Part shown: piece by piece, positions 42,691 through 51,372 of the stretch
Layout of the letters: every line of letters begins with the position of its first letter
How positions within the stretch are numbered: the stretch's first letter is position 1
NCBI GenBank assembly: GCA_019637155.1
Contig: JAHBWE010000018.1
Location: 1-64,000, forward strand
From: Labilithrix sp.
Lineage (GTDB): Bacteria > Myxococcota_A > Polyangia > Polyangiales > Polyangiaceae
DNA: 64,000 nt
Direction: 5' to 3'
Translations under genes and position numbers: made by a program
Notes under the pieces: generated by a model
Told to the model about the DNA's origin: nothing
Database searches by the model: none
What the model saw: the letters and a program-made list of their open reading frames with translations, nothing else

Positions 42691-43023
42691 CGCCCACGCG
42701 ACGACCTCGTCCATCGCCTCCGGCTTCGCGAAGGTGGGGCCGTAGGGACGAAGGCGCGCCTCGGTCTCGGTCGGGGGGGAGCTCGTGAAGAAGGCGATCG
42801 GGAGGTCGGGGCGGACGGCGCGGAGGGCGGCCGCGATCTCGTCGCCCCAGCCGTCGCCGAGATCGAAGTCGAGCACCGCGAGATCGAGCGCCGTCGCGTC
42901 GACGGCCTTGGCTTCGGCGGTGGTCGCGGCGAGGGCGACGTCGAGCCCGGCGAGCCGGAGCCGGCGCGCGAGGGCGACGCGTACGACGGCGGAGTCGTCG
43001 GCGACGAGGACGCGGAGAGGCAT
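42664..43023 (-). CDS. Single-domain response regulator (receiver)
   Basis: A 119-residue receiver with no output domain. It has the acidic pair in LVADDSAVVRVALARRL, the phosphoacceptor Asp in LAVLDFDLGDGWG, the Thr/Ser switch in IAFFTSSPP and the Lys in TFAKPEAMDE. Such CheY-like proteins act as phosphate shuttles or by binding partners. It overlaps the lipoprotein gene tail to tail and is divergent from the metallo-hydrolase gene. Possible kinases are the orphan kinase at 11771 or the hybrid kinases, but none is adjacent. Confidence 0.92.
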   Translation of the reverse strand: MPLRVLVADDSAVVRVALARRLRLAGLDVALAATTAEAKAVDATALDLAVLDFDLGDGWGDEIAAALRAVRPDLPIAFFTSSPPTETEARLRPYGPTFAKPEAMDEVVAWALRAAKDDA

Positions 43024-43143
43024 CGCCCGAGTCTAGACGTCCATTCTGGTGCAGCGCGCTGCTCCTTTCTGGTGCACCGTCCCCTGAAGAGGCGACATTT
43101 CCGCGGGAATACGGGTGGCGCGGACCTTGAAGTGCGGGGACGC

Positions 43144-43977
<834 letters not shown>

Positions 43978-43981
43978 GGTG

Positions 43982-45478
43982 ATGACGGCAGCGGCGCGGC
44001 TCGATACGGTTCGGGGTGAACCGTTGAGCCATCGTCTGTCGCTCCTCGTCGATCTCGCGGCGCTCCTGACGCGCGAGGTCGACTTCGATGCCCTCCTCGC
44101 CACGACGTGCGAGCGCGTCGCGGAGGCGCTCTCCGCCGAGCGCGCGACGATCTGGCTCGTCGACGCCGAGCGCGGCGACCTCGTGTCCCGCGTCGCGATC
44201 CTGCTCCCGACCCTGCGGCTCCCGCTCGGCCAGGGCATCGCGGGCTGGGTCGCGCGCACGGGCGAGTCGGTCCGCAGCGCCGACGCGGCGAAGGACGCGC
44301 GCTTCGATCGCTCCGTCGACAAGACGACGGGCTACACGACGCGCTCGATCCTCGCGGTCCCGATCCGCGCGGAGGAGGACGGCCCGATCCGCGGCGTCGT
44401 GCAGGTTCTCAATCGCAGCGAAGGCGCGTTCACCGACGAGGACGAGCGCTACTTGCTCGCGCTCGCGGCGCAGCTCGCGCGGGCGCTCTCGCTCACGACG
44501 TTGCGGCCGGCCGACGAGGGGGGGCCGGGGCTCACGCTGCGCGGGCCCTTCAATCGCATCGTCGGGCGGAGCGCGGAGCTGCGCGCGGTCTACGAGCGCG
44601 TCACGCTCGCGGCGCAGACGGACGCGACGGTGCTCCTCCGCGGCGAGACCGGCACCGGCAAGGGCCTCTTCTCGCGCGCGATCCACGTGAACTCGGGCCG
44701 CCAGGCGGGCCCGTTCGTCACCGTCGACTGCACGACGCTGCCGATCCAGCTCGTCGAGAGCGAGCTGTTCGGCCACGAGCGCGGCGCCTTCACCGGCGCG
44801 GACCGCCGCGTGCCGGGCCGCGTCGAGCTCGCGCGAGGCGGCACGTTGTTCCTCGACGAGATCGGCGATCTCCCCGCCGACGTGCAGGGGAAGCTGCTGC
44901 GGTTCCTCCAGGACCGCACGTTCGAGCGCGTCGGCGGGCGCCAGACGATGAGCGCCGACGTGCGCGTCGTGTGCGCGACGCACCAGGACCTCGAGCGGCG
45001 CGTCGCCGACGGCCGCTTCCGCGAGGACCTCTACTACCGCATCCGCGTCGTCGAGATCGAGATCCCGCCCCTCCGCGCGCGCGGCGCGAGCGAGATCGAG
45101 CAGCTCGCGATCCATTTCGCGGACACGTACGCGAAGCGCTACGGCCGCCCGTCCCCGGTCGTCGCGCCCGACGCGCTCGCGGTGCTGCGCGCGCACGACT
45201 TCCCCGGCAACGTGCGCGAGCTCGAGCACTGGATCGAGAGCGCGATCGTGCTCGCCCCCGACGGCCGCATCACGCCCGCGCACCTCCCGCGCCCGCGCGC
45301 GCTCCGCCCCTCCGAGCCCCGCGTCGCGACGGGCATCCCGCTCGGCCTCACCCTCGACGAAGCCACCCGCCGCTACGTCGCCGCCACGGTGGAGGCCTGC
45401 GACGGCAACAAGGCCGAGGCCGCGCGCAGGCTCGAGATCGGCCGCAACACGATCGGCCGCGTGCTGAAGGAGGAGTGA
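43982..45478 (+). CDS. GAF-domain sigma-54-dependent activator
   Basis: A 498-residue activator. An N-terminal GAF domain (about 20-170; FDALLATTCERVAEAL, LGQGIAGWVARTGE) binds a small ligand. The AAA+ domain has Walker A GETGTGKG, an intact sigma-54 loop GAFTGA, and Walker B GGTLFLDEIGD. It ends with a Fis-type helix-turn-helix (NKAEAARRLEIGRNTIGRVLKEE). In contrast to the regulator at 9266 the GAFTGA loop is canonical. ATG at 43982 follows a GTG at 43979; either could be used. It is coupled to the metallo-hydrolase gene. Confidence 0.92.
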   Translation: MTAAARLDTVRGEPLSHRLSLLVDLAALLTREVDFDALLATTCERVAEALSAERATIWLVDAERGDLVSRVAILLPTLRLPLGQGIAGWVARTGESVRSADAAKDARFDRSVDKTTGYTTRSILAVPIRAEEDGPIRGVVQVLNRSEGAFTDEDERYLLALAAQLARALSLTTLRPADEGGPGLTLRGPFNRIVGRSAELRAVYERVTLAAQTDATVLLRGETGTGKGLFSRAIHVNSGRQAGPFVTVDCTTLPIQLVESELFGHERGAFTGADRRVPGRVELARGGTLFLDEIGDLPADVQGKLLRFLQDRTFERVGGRQTMSADVRVVCATHQDLERRVADGRFREDLYYRIRVVEIEIPPLRARGASEIEQLAIHFADTYAKRYGRPSPVVAPDALAVLRAHDFPGNVRELEHWIESAIVLAPDGRITPAHLPRPRALRPSEPRVATGIPLGLTLDEATRRYVAATVEACDGNKAEAARRLEIGRNTIGRVLKEE

Positions 45479-45972
45479 TCACGGACCCGCCTCGCAGACG
45501 CCGAGGACACGGAACCAGAGCTTGGCCCTCCGCGTCGTCGCCTGCGCAGGCGCGCCCGGACGGAGGTCGATGTCCACCGTCGCGACGGCGAGCGCGACGG
45601 AGAGATCGCTCTCGCGCGTCGAAGCGGCGGTGAAGTGGCTCGCGGCGGAGAAGATGCCGTGCGTGTCCGTGAGCGTGGTGGCGACGCCGAGCGGCGAGGA
45701 CGAAGGGTTCTCGACCCGGATCTCGCCGTCGAGCCGCTCTCCCTTCGCGCAATCGCGCGGCGGATACGCGACTCGCCGCAGCGCACCTCGGGGTCCTTCG
45801 AAGGAGGCACGAGCGAGAAGCGCCGTCGCGGCTCCGCGGCCGCGTCGACGCTGGCGTGCGCGTCACCCCCGTCCGACGGATAGGATCGTAGGGTCGGCGG
45901 TCGGCGCAGGCAGCGATCGCGACACAACGACGGCGAGCGCGCGCGACCCCACCTCGCGGAGCGTAGCTCACG
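45479..45972 (-). pseudogene. Frameshifted lipoprotein-like gene relic
   Basis: A good protein tail is readable from about 45790 down to a stop at 45479 (GEIRVENPSSSPLGVATTL, HFTAASTRESDLSVALAVAT, KLWFRVLGVCEAGP), but no start exists in that frame. Upstream coding sense jumps frames twice. A signal-like stretch (RALAVVVSRSLPAPTADP) is followed, after a run of five G, by DAHASVDAAAEPRRRFSLVPP in a second frame, then by the tail in the third. The stop lies one base from the stop of the opposing activator, as for a true gene. Sequencing error at the G-run remains possible. Confidence 0.5.
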
Positions 45973-46061
45973 GCCGGCAGTCGAGCGTCAGGAGGCGACT
46001 CCCTGGACGGCGCGCGATCCAGATTCGAGGTTATGCTCGGCGAGGAGGCGAGGAGGAGCTC

Positions 46062-47126
46062 ATGAGCGATCCGGGCAAGCGAGCGGTGCTTCGGCGCGTG
46101 CGGGCGTTCGCGGACCTGTCCGACGCCGACTGCGACGTCGTCCTCGGGGTCTTGAAGGCGCGTCGCGGCGCGCCGCACGACGTGCTGTTCCGCGAGGGCG
46201 ACACGGGGCGCTCGCTCATGATCGTCCTCGACGGAGACCTCGTCGTGAGGGCGCGCTCGAGCGCGGGGGCCGACGAGGTGGTCGCGCGGCTCGGTCCCGG
46301 CGAGGTCGTCGGCGAGCTCGCGTTCATCGACGCGGAGCCGCGCTCGGCGACGGTCGCGGCGGGCGACGCGCCGGTCACGGTCCTCGACTTCACGCGCGAG
46401 GCGCTCGCGGTCCTCGTGCGCGACACGCCGCGCGTCGCCTCCGCGATCCTTCGCAACATCCTCGCCGACGTCGCGCGCCGACTCCGCGAGGCGGGGAACA
46501 GGCTCGCGAGCGGCGGCCCCGCGAGCGAGCGCGGCCCCGTCTCGCTCGGGCGCGCGACGCGCACGTTTTCGGTGGAGGAGCTGCGGGCGGTGCCGGCGTT
46601 CGCGTCGTACGCGCCGGAGGACCTCGCGCTGCTCGCGCACGTCGCCGCGTTCCGCGCCTTCGCCGCGCGCGACGTGCTGTTCCGCGCGGGCGGGGCGGGG
46701 GAGTCGTGTTTCCTCCTCGCGTCGGGCGAGGTCGAGGTCACGCGCCCCGGCGTCGCGCTCCCGATCGCGACGCTCGGCCCGGGCTCCCTCGTCGGGCAGC
46801 TCGCGCTCCTCGATCGCGCGCCGCGCTCCGCCACCGTCACCGCGACGACCGACACGATCGCGCTGGAGCTCCGCGCCGACGCGTTCGCGAACCTCTTGCG
46901 CGCGTCGTCCCCCGTCGCGCTTCGTTTCCAGTGGCAGGTCGCCCTCGCGGGCGTGCGGCAGCTCCGCGAGGCCACGCGTCGCCTGACGCAGGCGGCCGCG
47001 ATCGAGCGCTCGTCGTCGCTGAACGACCTCGACGCGCGGAGCGTCCTCGACGACTGGGACGACGGGAGCAACACCGCGGACGCGATCACGCTGGAGCTGG
47101 CGATCGATCCACGCTCCCGTCGCTGA
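46062..47126 (+). CDS. Protein with two cyclic-nucleotide-binding domains
   Basis: A 354-residue protein with two cNMP-binding (Crp-like) sensor domains and no DNA-binding end. The first (about 10-140) has LFREGDTGRSLMIVLDGDL and GEVVGELAFIDAEPRSATV. The second (about 170-300) has LFRAGGAGESCFLLASGEV and GSLVGQLALLDRAPRSATV. The arginines in RSATV contact the phosphate of cAMP/cGMP in the family. A perfect ribosome site (AGGAGGAGCT) precedes the ATG at 46062. It could read the messenger made by the cyclase at 32913 (inference). It lies 22 bases ahead of bioB. Confidence 0.9.
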   Translation: MSDPGKRAVLRRVRAFADLSDADCDVVLGVLKARRGAPHDVLFREGDTGRSLMIVLDGDLVVRARSSAGADEVVARLGPGEVVGELAFIDAEPRSATVAAGDAPVTVLDFTREALAVLVRDTPRVASAILRNILADVARRLREAGNRLASGGPASERGPVSLGRATRTFSVEELRAVPAFASYAPEDLALLAHVAAFRAFAARDVLFRAGGAGESCFLLASGEVEVTRPGVALPIATLGPGSLVGQLALLDRAPRSATVTATTDTIALELRADAFANLLRASSPVALRFQWQVALAGVRQLREATRRLTQAAAIERSSSLNDLDARSVLDDWDDGSNTADAITLELAIDPRSRR

Positions 47127-47148
47127 TTTTTGCTATGGTCCCGCACCG

Positions 47149-48114
47149 ATGCCGACGTTCAGCCGCGACGAAGTTCGGGCGCTCTACGACCAGCCCCTCA
47201 TGCCGCTCCTCGACGAGGCGCGGCGCGTCCACCGCGCGAATCATCCCGACAACGAGGTCCAGCTCTGCACGCTGCTCAGCGTGAAGACGGGCGGCTGCCC
47301 CGAGGACTGCGCGTACTGTCCGCAGTCGAGCCACTACGAGACGAACGTGAGCCCGGAGAAGATGCTCGACGTCGAGAGCGTCATCGCGAGCGCGCGTCGC
47401 GCGAAGGAGCTCGGCTCGACGCGCTTCTGCATGGGCGCGGCGTGGCGCGAGGTGAAGGAGGGCCCCGCGTTCGACAAGGTCGTCGCGATGGTGAAGGGGG
47501 TGAAGGACCTCGGCCTCGAGGCGTGCGTGACGCTCGGCATGCTCGACGAGAAGCAGGCGAAGCGCCTCGCCGATGCGGGCCTCGACGCGTACAACCACAA
47601 CCTCGACACGAGCCGCGAGCACTACCGCTCGATCATCAAGACGCGCACGTTCGACGACCGTCTCCGTACGCTCGACAACGTGCGGAAGGCCGGCATCACG
47701 GTGTGCTCGGGCGGCATCATCGGGATGGGCGAGAGCACGGACGATCGCTGCGAGATGCTCCGCACGCTGGCGAACCTGGAGCCGCAGCCCGAGAGCGTCC
47801 CGATCAACGCGCTCGTCCCGGTCGAGGGCACGCCGCTCGCGAGCCGCCCGCCCGTCGACCCGCTCGATCTGGTCCGCATGATCGCCGTCGCGCGCATCTT
47901 GATGCCGCGCTCCCGCGTGCGCCTCTCCGCCGGCCGCGAGGCCCTGAGCCGCGAAGCGCAGATGCTCTGCATGATGGCGGGCGCGAACTCGATCTTCTAC
48001 GGCGAGAAGCTCCTCACGACCCCGAACCCGACCGCCAACGAGGACCTCGCCCTCCTCCGCGACGCAGGGCTCTCGACGATGAAGCCGACCACCGCCGTGG
48101 CGGAGGCGGAGTAG
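47149..48114 (+). CDS. bioB: Biotin synthase
   Basis: A 321-residue radical SAM enzyme that inserts sulfur into dethiobiotin, the last step of biotin synthesis. The 4Fe-4S motif is CPEDCAYC (Cys50, 54, 57), followed by PQSSHY. Other family blocks are RFCMGAAWRE, AYNHNLDTSREHY, CSGGIIGMGE, and RLSAGRE near the end with the conserved Arg for the 2Fe-2S cluster. Length is as usual. It stands next to a cNMP-binding gene and is not in a bio operon. Confidence 0.97.
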   Translation: MPTFSRDEVRALYDQPLMPLLDEARRVHRANHPDNEVQLCTLLSVKTGGCPEDCAYCPQSSHYETNVSPEKMLDVESVIASARRAKELGSTRFCMGAAWREVKEGPAFDKVVAMVKGVKDLGLEACVTLGMLDEKQAKRLADAGLDAYNHNLDTSREHYRSIIKTRTFDDRLRTLDNVRKAGITVCSGGIIGMGESTDDRCEMLRTLANLEPQPESVPINALVPVEGTPLASRPPVDPLDLVRMIAVARILMPRSRVRLSAGREALSREAQMLCMMAGANSIFYGEKLLTTPNPTANEDLALLRDAGLSTMKPTTAVAEAE

Positions 48115-48135
48115 CGCGCGCGCCGCCTGGGCGCG

Positions 48136-49830
48136 TCAGCGGCCGGTGGGGTTCTCGAAGAGGCACCAGGCGAAGTTGTCGTCGAGGGGGACGAGGCCGG
48201 CCTTCGTGTAGCGCTGGGCGAAGCGGTGGTCGTAGTAGATGACGCGGGAGCCGGCGACCGATGGCTTGTTGCACTCGCGGTTGGCCGAGATGATGAGCAC
48301 GTAGCGGGGGTTCACGTCGAAGAGGCGGTCCGCGAAGCCGGGGCCGATCTTCTGCGTGTAGCCGCCGGGGAGCTTCGCGATGACCGGGTCGACGAGGCCG
48401 AGGAGGTCCAGGAGCGGGTAGTCCGTCGCGTAGCCGACGTAGCCGATGTCGCCGAGCGCGATCATGCCGCGCGGATGCTCGTTGAGCCACTTCGCGGTGC
48501 CGCCGGCCGCCATGCGCCAGAAGCGATCTTCGTGGCCCATGATGAAGCGCTGCGACTTGCCGAGCTCGCTCACGCGGTAGACGCTGATGCCCACGCACAC
48601 CGCGAGGCCGATCGCGCGGAGGAGGCGCGCGCGGTCCTTGTCCCAGGTGTTCAGGCGGTCCCACGCCTCGCGGAGGACGATGCAGATGAGGAGGAAACAG
48701 AACGGCTCGAAGGGGACGAGGAAGCGGAAGAGCGCCATCCAGTCGCCGCCGACGAGGACGACGTAACCCGCGACCGCGGCGCCCGTCGCCGTGATCGAGA
48801 GGAGGTCGCGGCGGCGGCTGAGGAGGGCCCAGAGGACGCCGATCGCCGCGATGATGAGAAGCGGACGGCTCTCGTGCGCGATGTAGTTCTGGACGTAGCG
48901 GAGGCCGCCCTGGATCTGCCCGTCGAAGTTGCCGGTCTTCGCGCCGAAGGTGTTCGGCGTCCACTGGCCGTAATACGAGCGACGGAAGAGCAGGTGCGCG
49001 CCGACCGGCGCGACGAAGAGGAGGCCGCGCGTGATGTTGCGCTTCGAGAAGAGACCGCGTCCGAGGAACAACATCAGGATGCCGATGAACATCGGCGCCT
49101 CCGGACGCGTGATGCCGGCGAGGCCATAGAGAATGCCCGACACCGGGAACTTCGACGCGCGCGGCGCGGGCTCGCCGAACGCCGGCTCCTCCTGGAAGAA
49201 GAGGTACATGCCGCCCACGACGAGGGTGACGAACAGCGGCGTCTCGAGGCCGAACACCGAGTAGCCCGTGTTCAACGCCGAGGTCGCGAAGAGCCAGGTC
49301 GCGACGCAGGGCACGGCGGTGTACGGACGGAGGCGATCGGAGAGGCGGAAGAGGAGGAAGAGCGTGATCGCGGCGCACGTCCCGCCCATCACCTTCACGA
49401 GGAAGTCCGGATCGAGGCCGACCTTGATCCCGATCCCGAGGAGGACCGTCCACAGGAAGTTCGTGTAGCCCTCGACCCGCTCGCCCTCGTTGTAGACGAG
49501 CCCGAGGCCGCGCGCGAAGTTGCGCGCGTAGCGGAACGAGATGTACGAGTCGTCGACCGTGAACCGACGGACCTGCCACATCTCCCAGAAGAGGAGGAGC
49601 AGCGGCGCGTAGAAGCCGAGGATCAGGTGCCGGCGCGTCGCGTCGAAGAAGCCGGGCGCCTTCGCGGCGGGCTTCTCGGCGGGCTCTTCAGCGGGCTCCT
49701 CGGCCGGCTTCTCGGGCTTCTCGTCGGTGGCCGCCGGCTCCGTCGTCTTCTCGGCAGGCTCGTCGACGGGCGTCGCCTTCGCCTTCGCCCTCGCCTTCTT
49801 CTTGCTCGCGCTCTTCGTCGTCACGGACAC
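48136..49830 (-). CDS. GT-C-type membrane glycosyltransferase (AftB-like motif)
   Basis: A 564-residue membrane protein with about ten hydrophobic helices. A low-complexity Lys/Ala/Pro/Glu N-terminus (about 65 residues) lies in the cytoplasm. The first outer loop has the signature DDSYISFRYARNFARGLGL followed by NEGERVEGYTNFLW. This DD motif marks polyprenyl-phosphate-sugar-dependent transferases such as mycobacterial AftB and relatives. It would move a sugar from a lipid donor onto an envelope acceptor in the periplasm. It ends 21 bases from the opposing bioB. Confidence 0.82.
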   Translation of the reverse strand: MSVTTKSASKKKARAKAKATPVDEPAEKTTEPAATDEKPEKPAEEPAEEPAEKPAAKAPGFFDATRRHLILGFYAPLLLLFWEMWQVRRFTVDDSYISFRYARNFARGLGLVYNEGERVEGYTNFLWTVLLGIGIKVGLDPDFLVKVMGGTCAAITLFLLFRLSDRLRPYTAVPCVATWLFATSALNTGYSVFGLETPLFVTLVVGGMYLFFQEEPAFGEPAPRASKFPVSGILYGLAGITRPEAPMFIGILMLFLGRGLFSKRNITRGLLFVAPVGAHLLFRRSYYGQWTPNTFGAKTGNFDGQIQGGLRYVQNYIAHESRPLLIIAAIGVLWALLSRRRDLLSITATGAAVAGYVVLVGGDWMALFRFLVPFEPFCFLLICIVLREAWDRLNTWDKDRARLLRAIGLAVCVGISVYRVSELGKSQRFIMGHEDRFWRMAAGGTAKWLNEHPRGMIALGDIGYVGYATDYPLLDLLGLVDPVIAKLPGGYTQKIGPGFADRLFDVNPRYVLIISANRECNKPSVAGSRVIYYDHRFAQRYTKAGLVPLDDNFAWCLFENPTGR

Positions 49831-49833
49831 GCG

Positions 49834-51372
49834 TCATAGCGCGGCTTGGCCCCGGCGCGCGTACAGATACAGCTCGAAGACGCGGGCCGGGCGTCCGCCC
49901 CGGAAGATGCGGACTTTGCTCTGCGAGAACCGGGATAGAAGAGGCAGCTCGGCGGCGCCGTCCCCGTCGAAGCGGTTGTCGGTGACGAAGAGGACCTCCG
50001 CGGCCGCCTTCCAGCGCTCGCGCGGGTACCAGCGATCGAAGTCGTCCGGGACCGGGGTCGCGCAGCCGACCTTCGCGCGGGGGAACGCGGCCTGGAGCTG
50101 CGCGCACACCGTCCAGTGCGGCCCGACGAGGACGACGTCCTCGCCGTTCGGGTCCGCCGGCGTCGCGGCGAGCATGCGCTGCTCCTTGATCGCCTCCGCC
50201 GCCGCCGGCCATCCGTAGAGCTCGCTCGCGATGTCCGCCTTCGCGTCCACGTCGGTCGGGCGGAGCCGCGCCGACGCGGGGACGAGCACCCACGCGTGCG
50301 CGAGCAGCGTGAACGCCCCCGCGACGCCGAGCGTCAGCTTCACCTGCGACGCGGTCACCACCGCGCGGCGCGCCGCGTGGATCGGGAGCGCGAGGAGCGC
50401 CGGCGCGATCCAGTGCGGCTCCGCGATCGGGCTCCATACGCAGAGGAGCAGGAGCGGCACGAAGGGGATCGCGAACGTCGCGAAGAGCACGCGCGTCACG
50501 GCGTCCTCGTCGCGGCGGCGGACGAGATCGCGCGCCACGACGAACGCGAGGTAACACGCGGCCGGCGAGAGGTAGACGAGCTGGCCGCCGACGAGCTGAC
50601 CGACGTTGCGCAGCGCGATCCCCGCGCCCGACTGCGTCTCGACGAAGCGATGGCGCAACATCGGGAAGCCGCTCCGCGCCTCCCACAGCGCGATCGGGAG
50701 GAGCACGATCCCCCCCGCGACGAAGCCCGCCCACGGCCAGATCGTCCGTCGCTCGCGGGGCGCGCGGAGGTGCACGAACGCGAGGGCCGCGAAGAGGAGC
50801 AGGCCCGAGACCTTCGCGGACGCGGCGACGCCGGCGAGGAGCCCCGCGCCGAGGAGCGCGATCGGACGGCCGTGCGTCAGGCCGGCGATCGCGAGGCCGA
50901 TCGCGCCGAGCCAGAGCGGCGCGAGGAGGAGATCGGGCGTGAGGCCGAAGAGGCCGACCGCGATCTCGGGCACGACCGCGACGACGGCGCCGGCGACGAG
51001 CGCGGGGGAGAGTGAGGTCCCCGCGACGCGCGCGACGGCGACGACGAGCCACGGCACGAGCGTCGCGACGACGGCGGTGACGTAGTGCGCGCTCTCGGGC
51101 GCCGGCGCGCTGCCGCCGCCGACGAGGCGCGCGACCTGGCCGATGAGCCCCGGGTGATCGAGGTACGCCGGCTGCGGGTGCACCGCGTACGACGCGTAGA
51201 GCGCCTCGCTGTCGCCGAAGCCGACCTTGCCCGCGGCGTAGATTCGCGCCGCGAAGAGCGCGGCCGTCAGCGCGACGAGGAGACGGAGCGGCGCGCTCGA
51301 GCCCGGGACCGGCGCGGCCGGTAGGGTCGCCGGCTCTACGCGCTGCGCTGGCTTTCGGGTCTTGCGAGCCAT
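49834..51372 (-). CDS. GT39/ArnT-like membrane glycosyltransferase
   Basis: A 512-residue polytopic protein of the PMT/ArnT family (lipid-phosphate sugar donors). The first loop carries FGDSEALYASYAVHPQPAYLDHPGL, with the acidic pair and the YLDHPP-type motif of GT39 enzymes. A string of about ten helices and a periplasmic C-terminal domain follow. ATG at 51372 is chosen because upstream frame is lpxB in another phase. The gene overlaps the end of lpxB by 37 bases. That suggests a lipid-A-related acceptor, as for ArnT, but this is inference. Confidence 0.82.
   Translation of the reverse strand: MARKTRKPAQRVEPATLPAAPVPGSSAPLRLLVALTAALFAARIYAAGKVGFGDSEALYASYAVHPQPAYLDHPGLIGQVARLVGGGSAPAPESAHYVTAVVATLVPWLVVAVARVAGTSLSPALVAGAVVAVVPEIAVGLFGLTPDLLLAPLWLGAIGLAIAGLTHGRPIALLGAGLLAGVAASAKVSGLLLFAALAFVHLRAPRERRTIWPWAGFVAGGIVLLPIALWEARSGFPMLRHRFVETQSGAGIALRNVGQLVGGQLVYLSPAACYLAFVVARDLVRRRDEDAVTRVLFATFAIPFVPLLLLCVWSPIAEPHWIAPALLALPIHAARRAVVTASQVKLTLGVAGAFTLLAHAWVLVPASARLRPTDVDAKADIASELYGWPAAAEAIKEQRMLAATPADPNGEDVVLVGPHWTVCAQLQAAFPRAKVGCATPVPDDFDRWYPRERWKAAAEVLFVTDNRFDGDGAAELPLLSRFSQSKVRIFRGGRPARVFELYLYARRGQAAL

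Noticed and set aside
45522..46061. N-terminal extension of the double cNMP-binding protein
   Set aside because: The strong ribosome site and the conserved domain start favour ATG 46062, and the upstream part is antisense to the broken lipoprotein gene.
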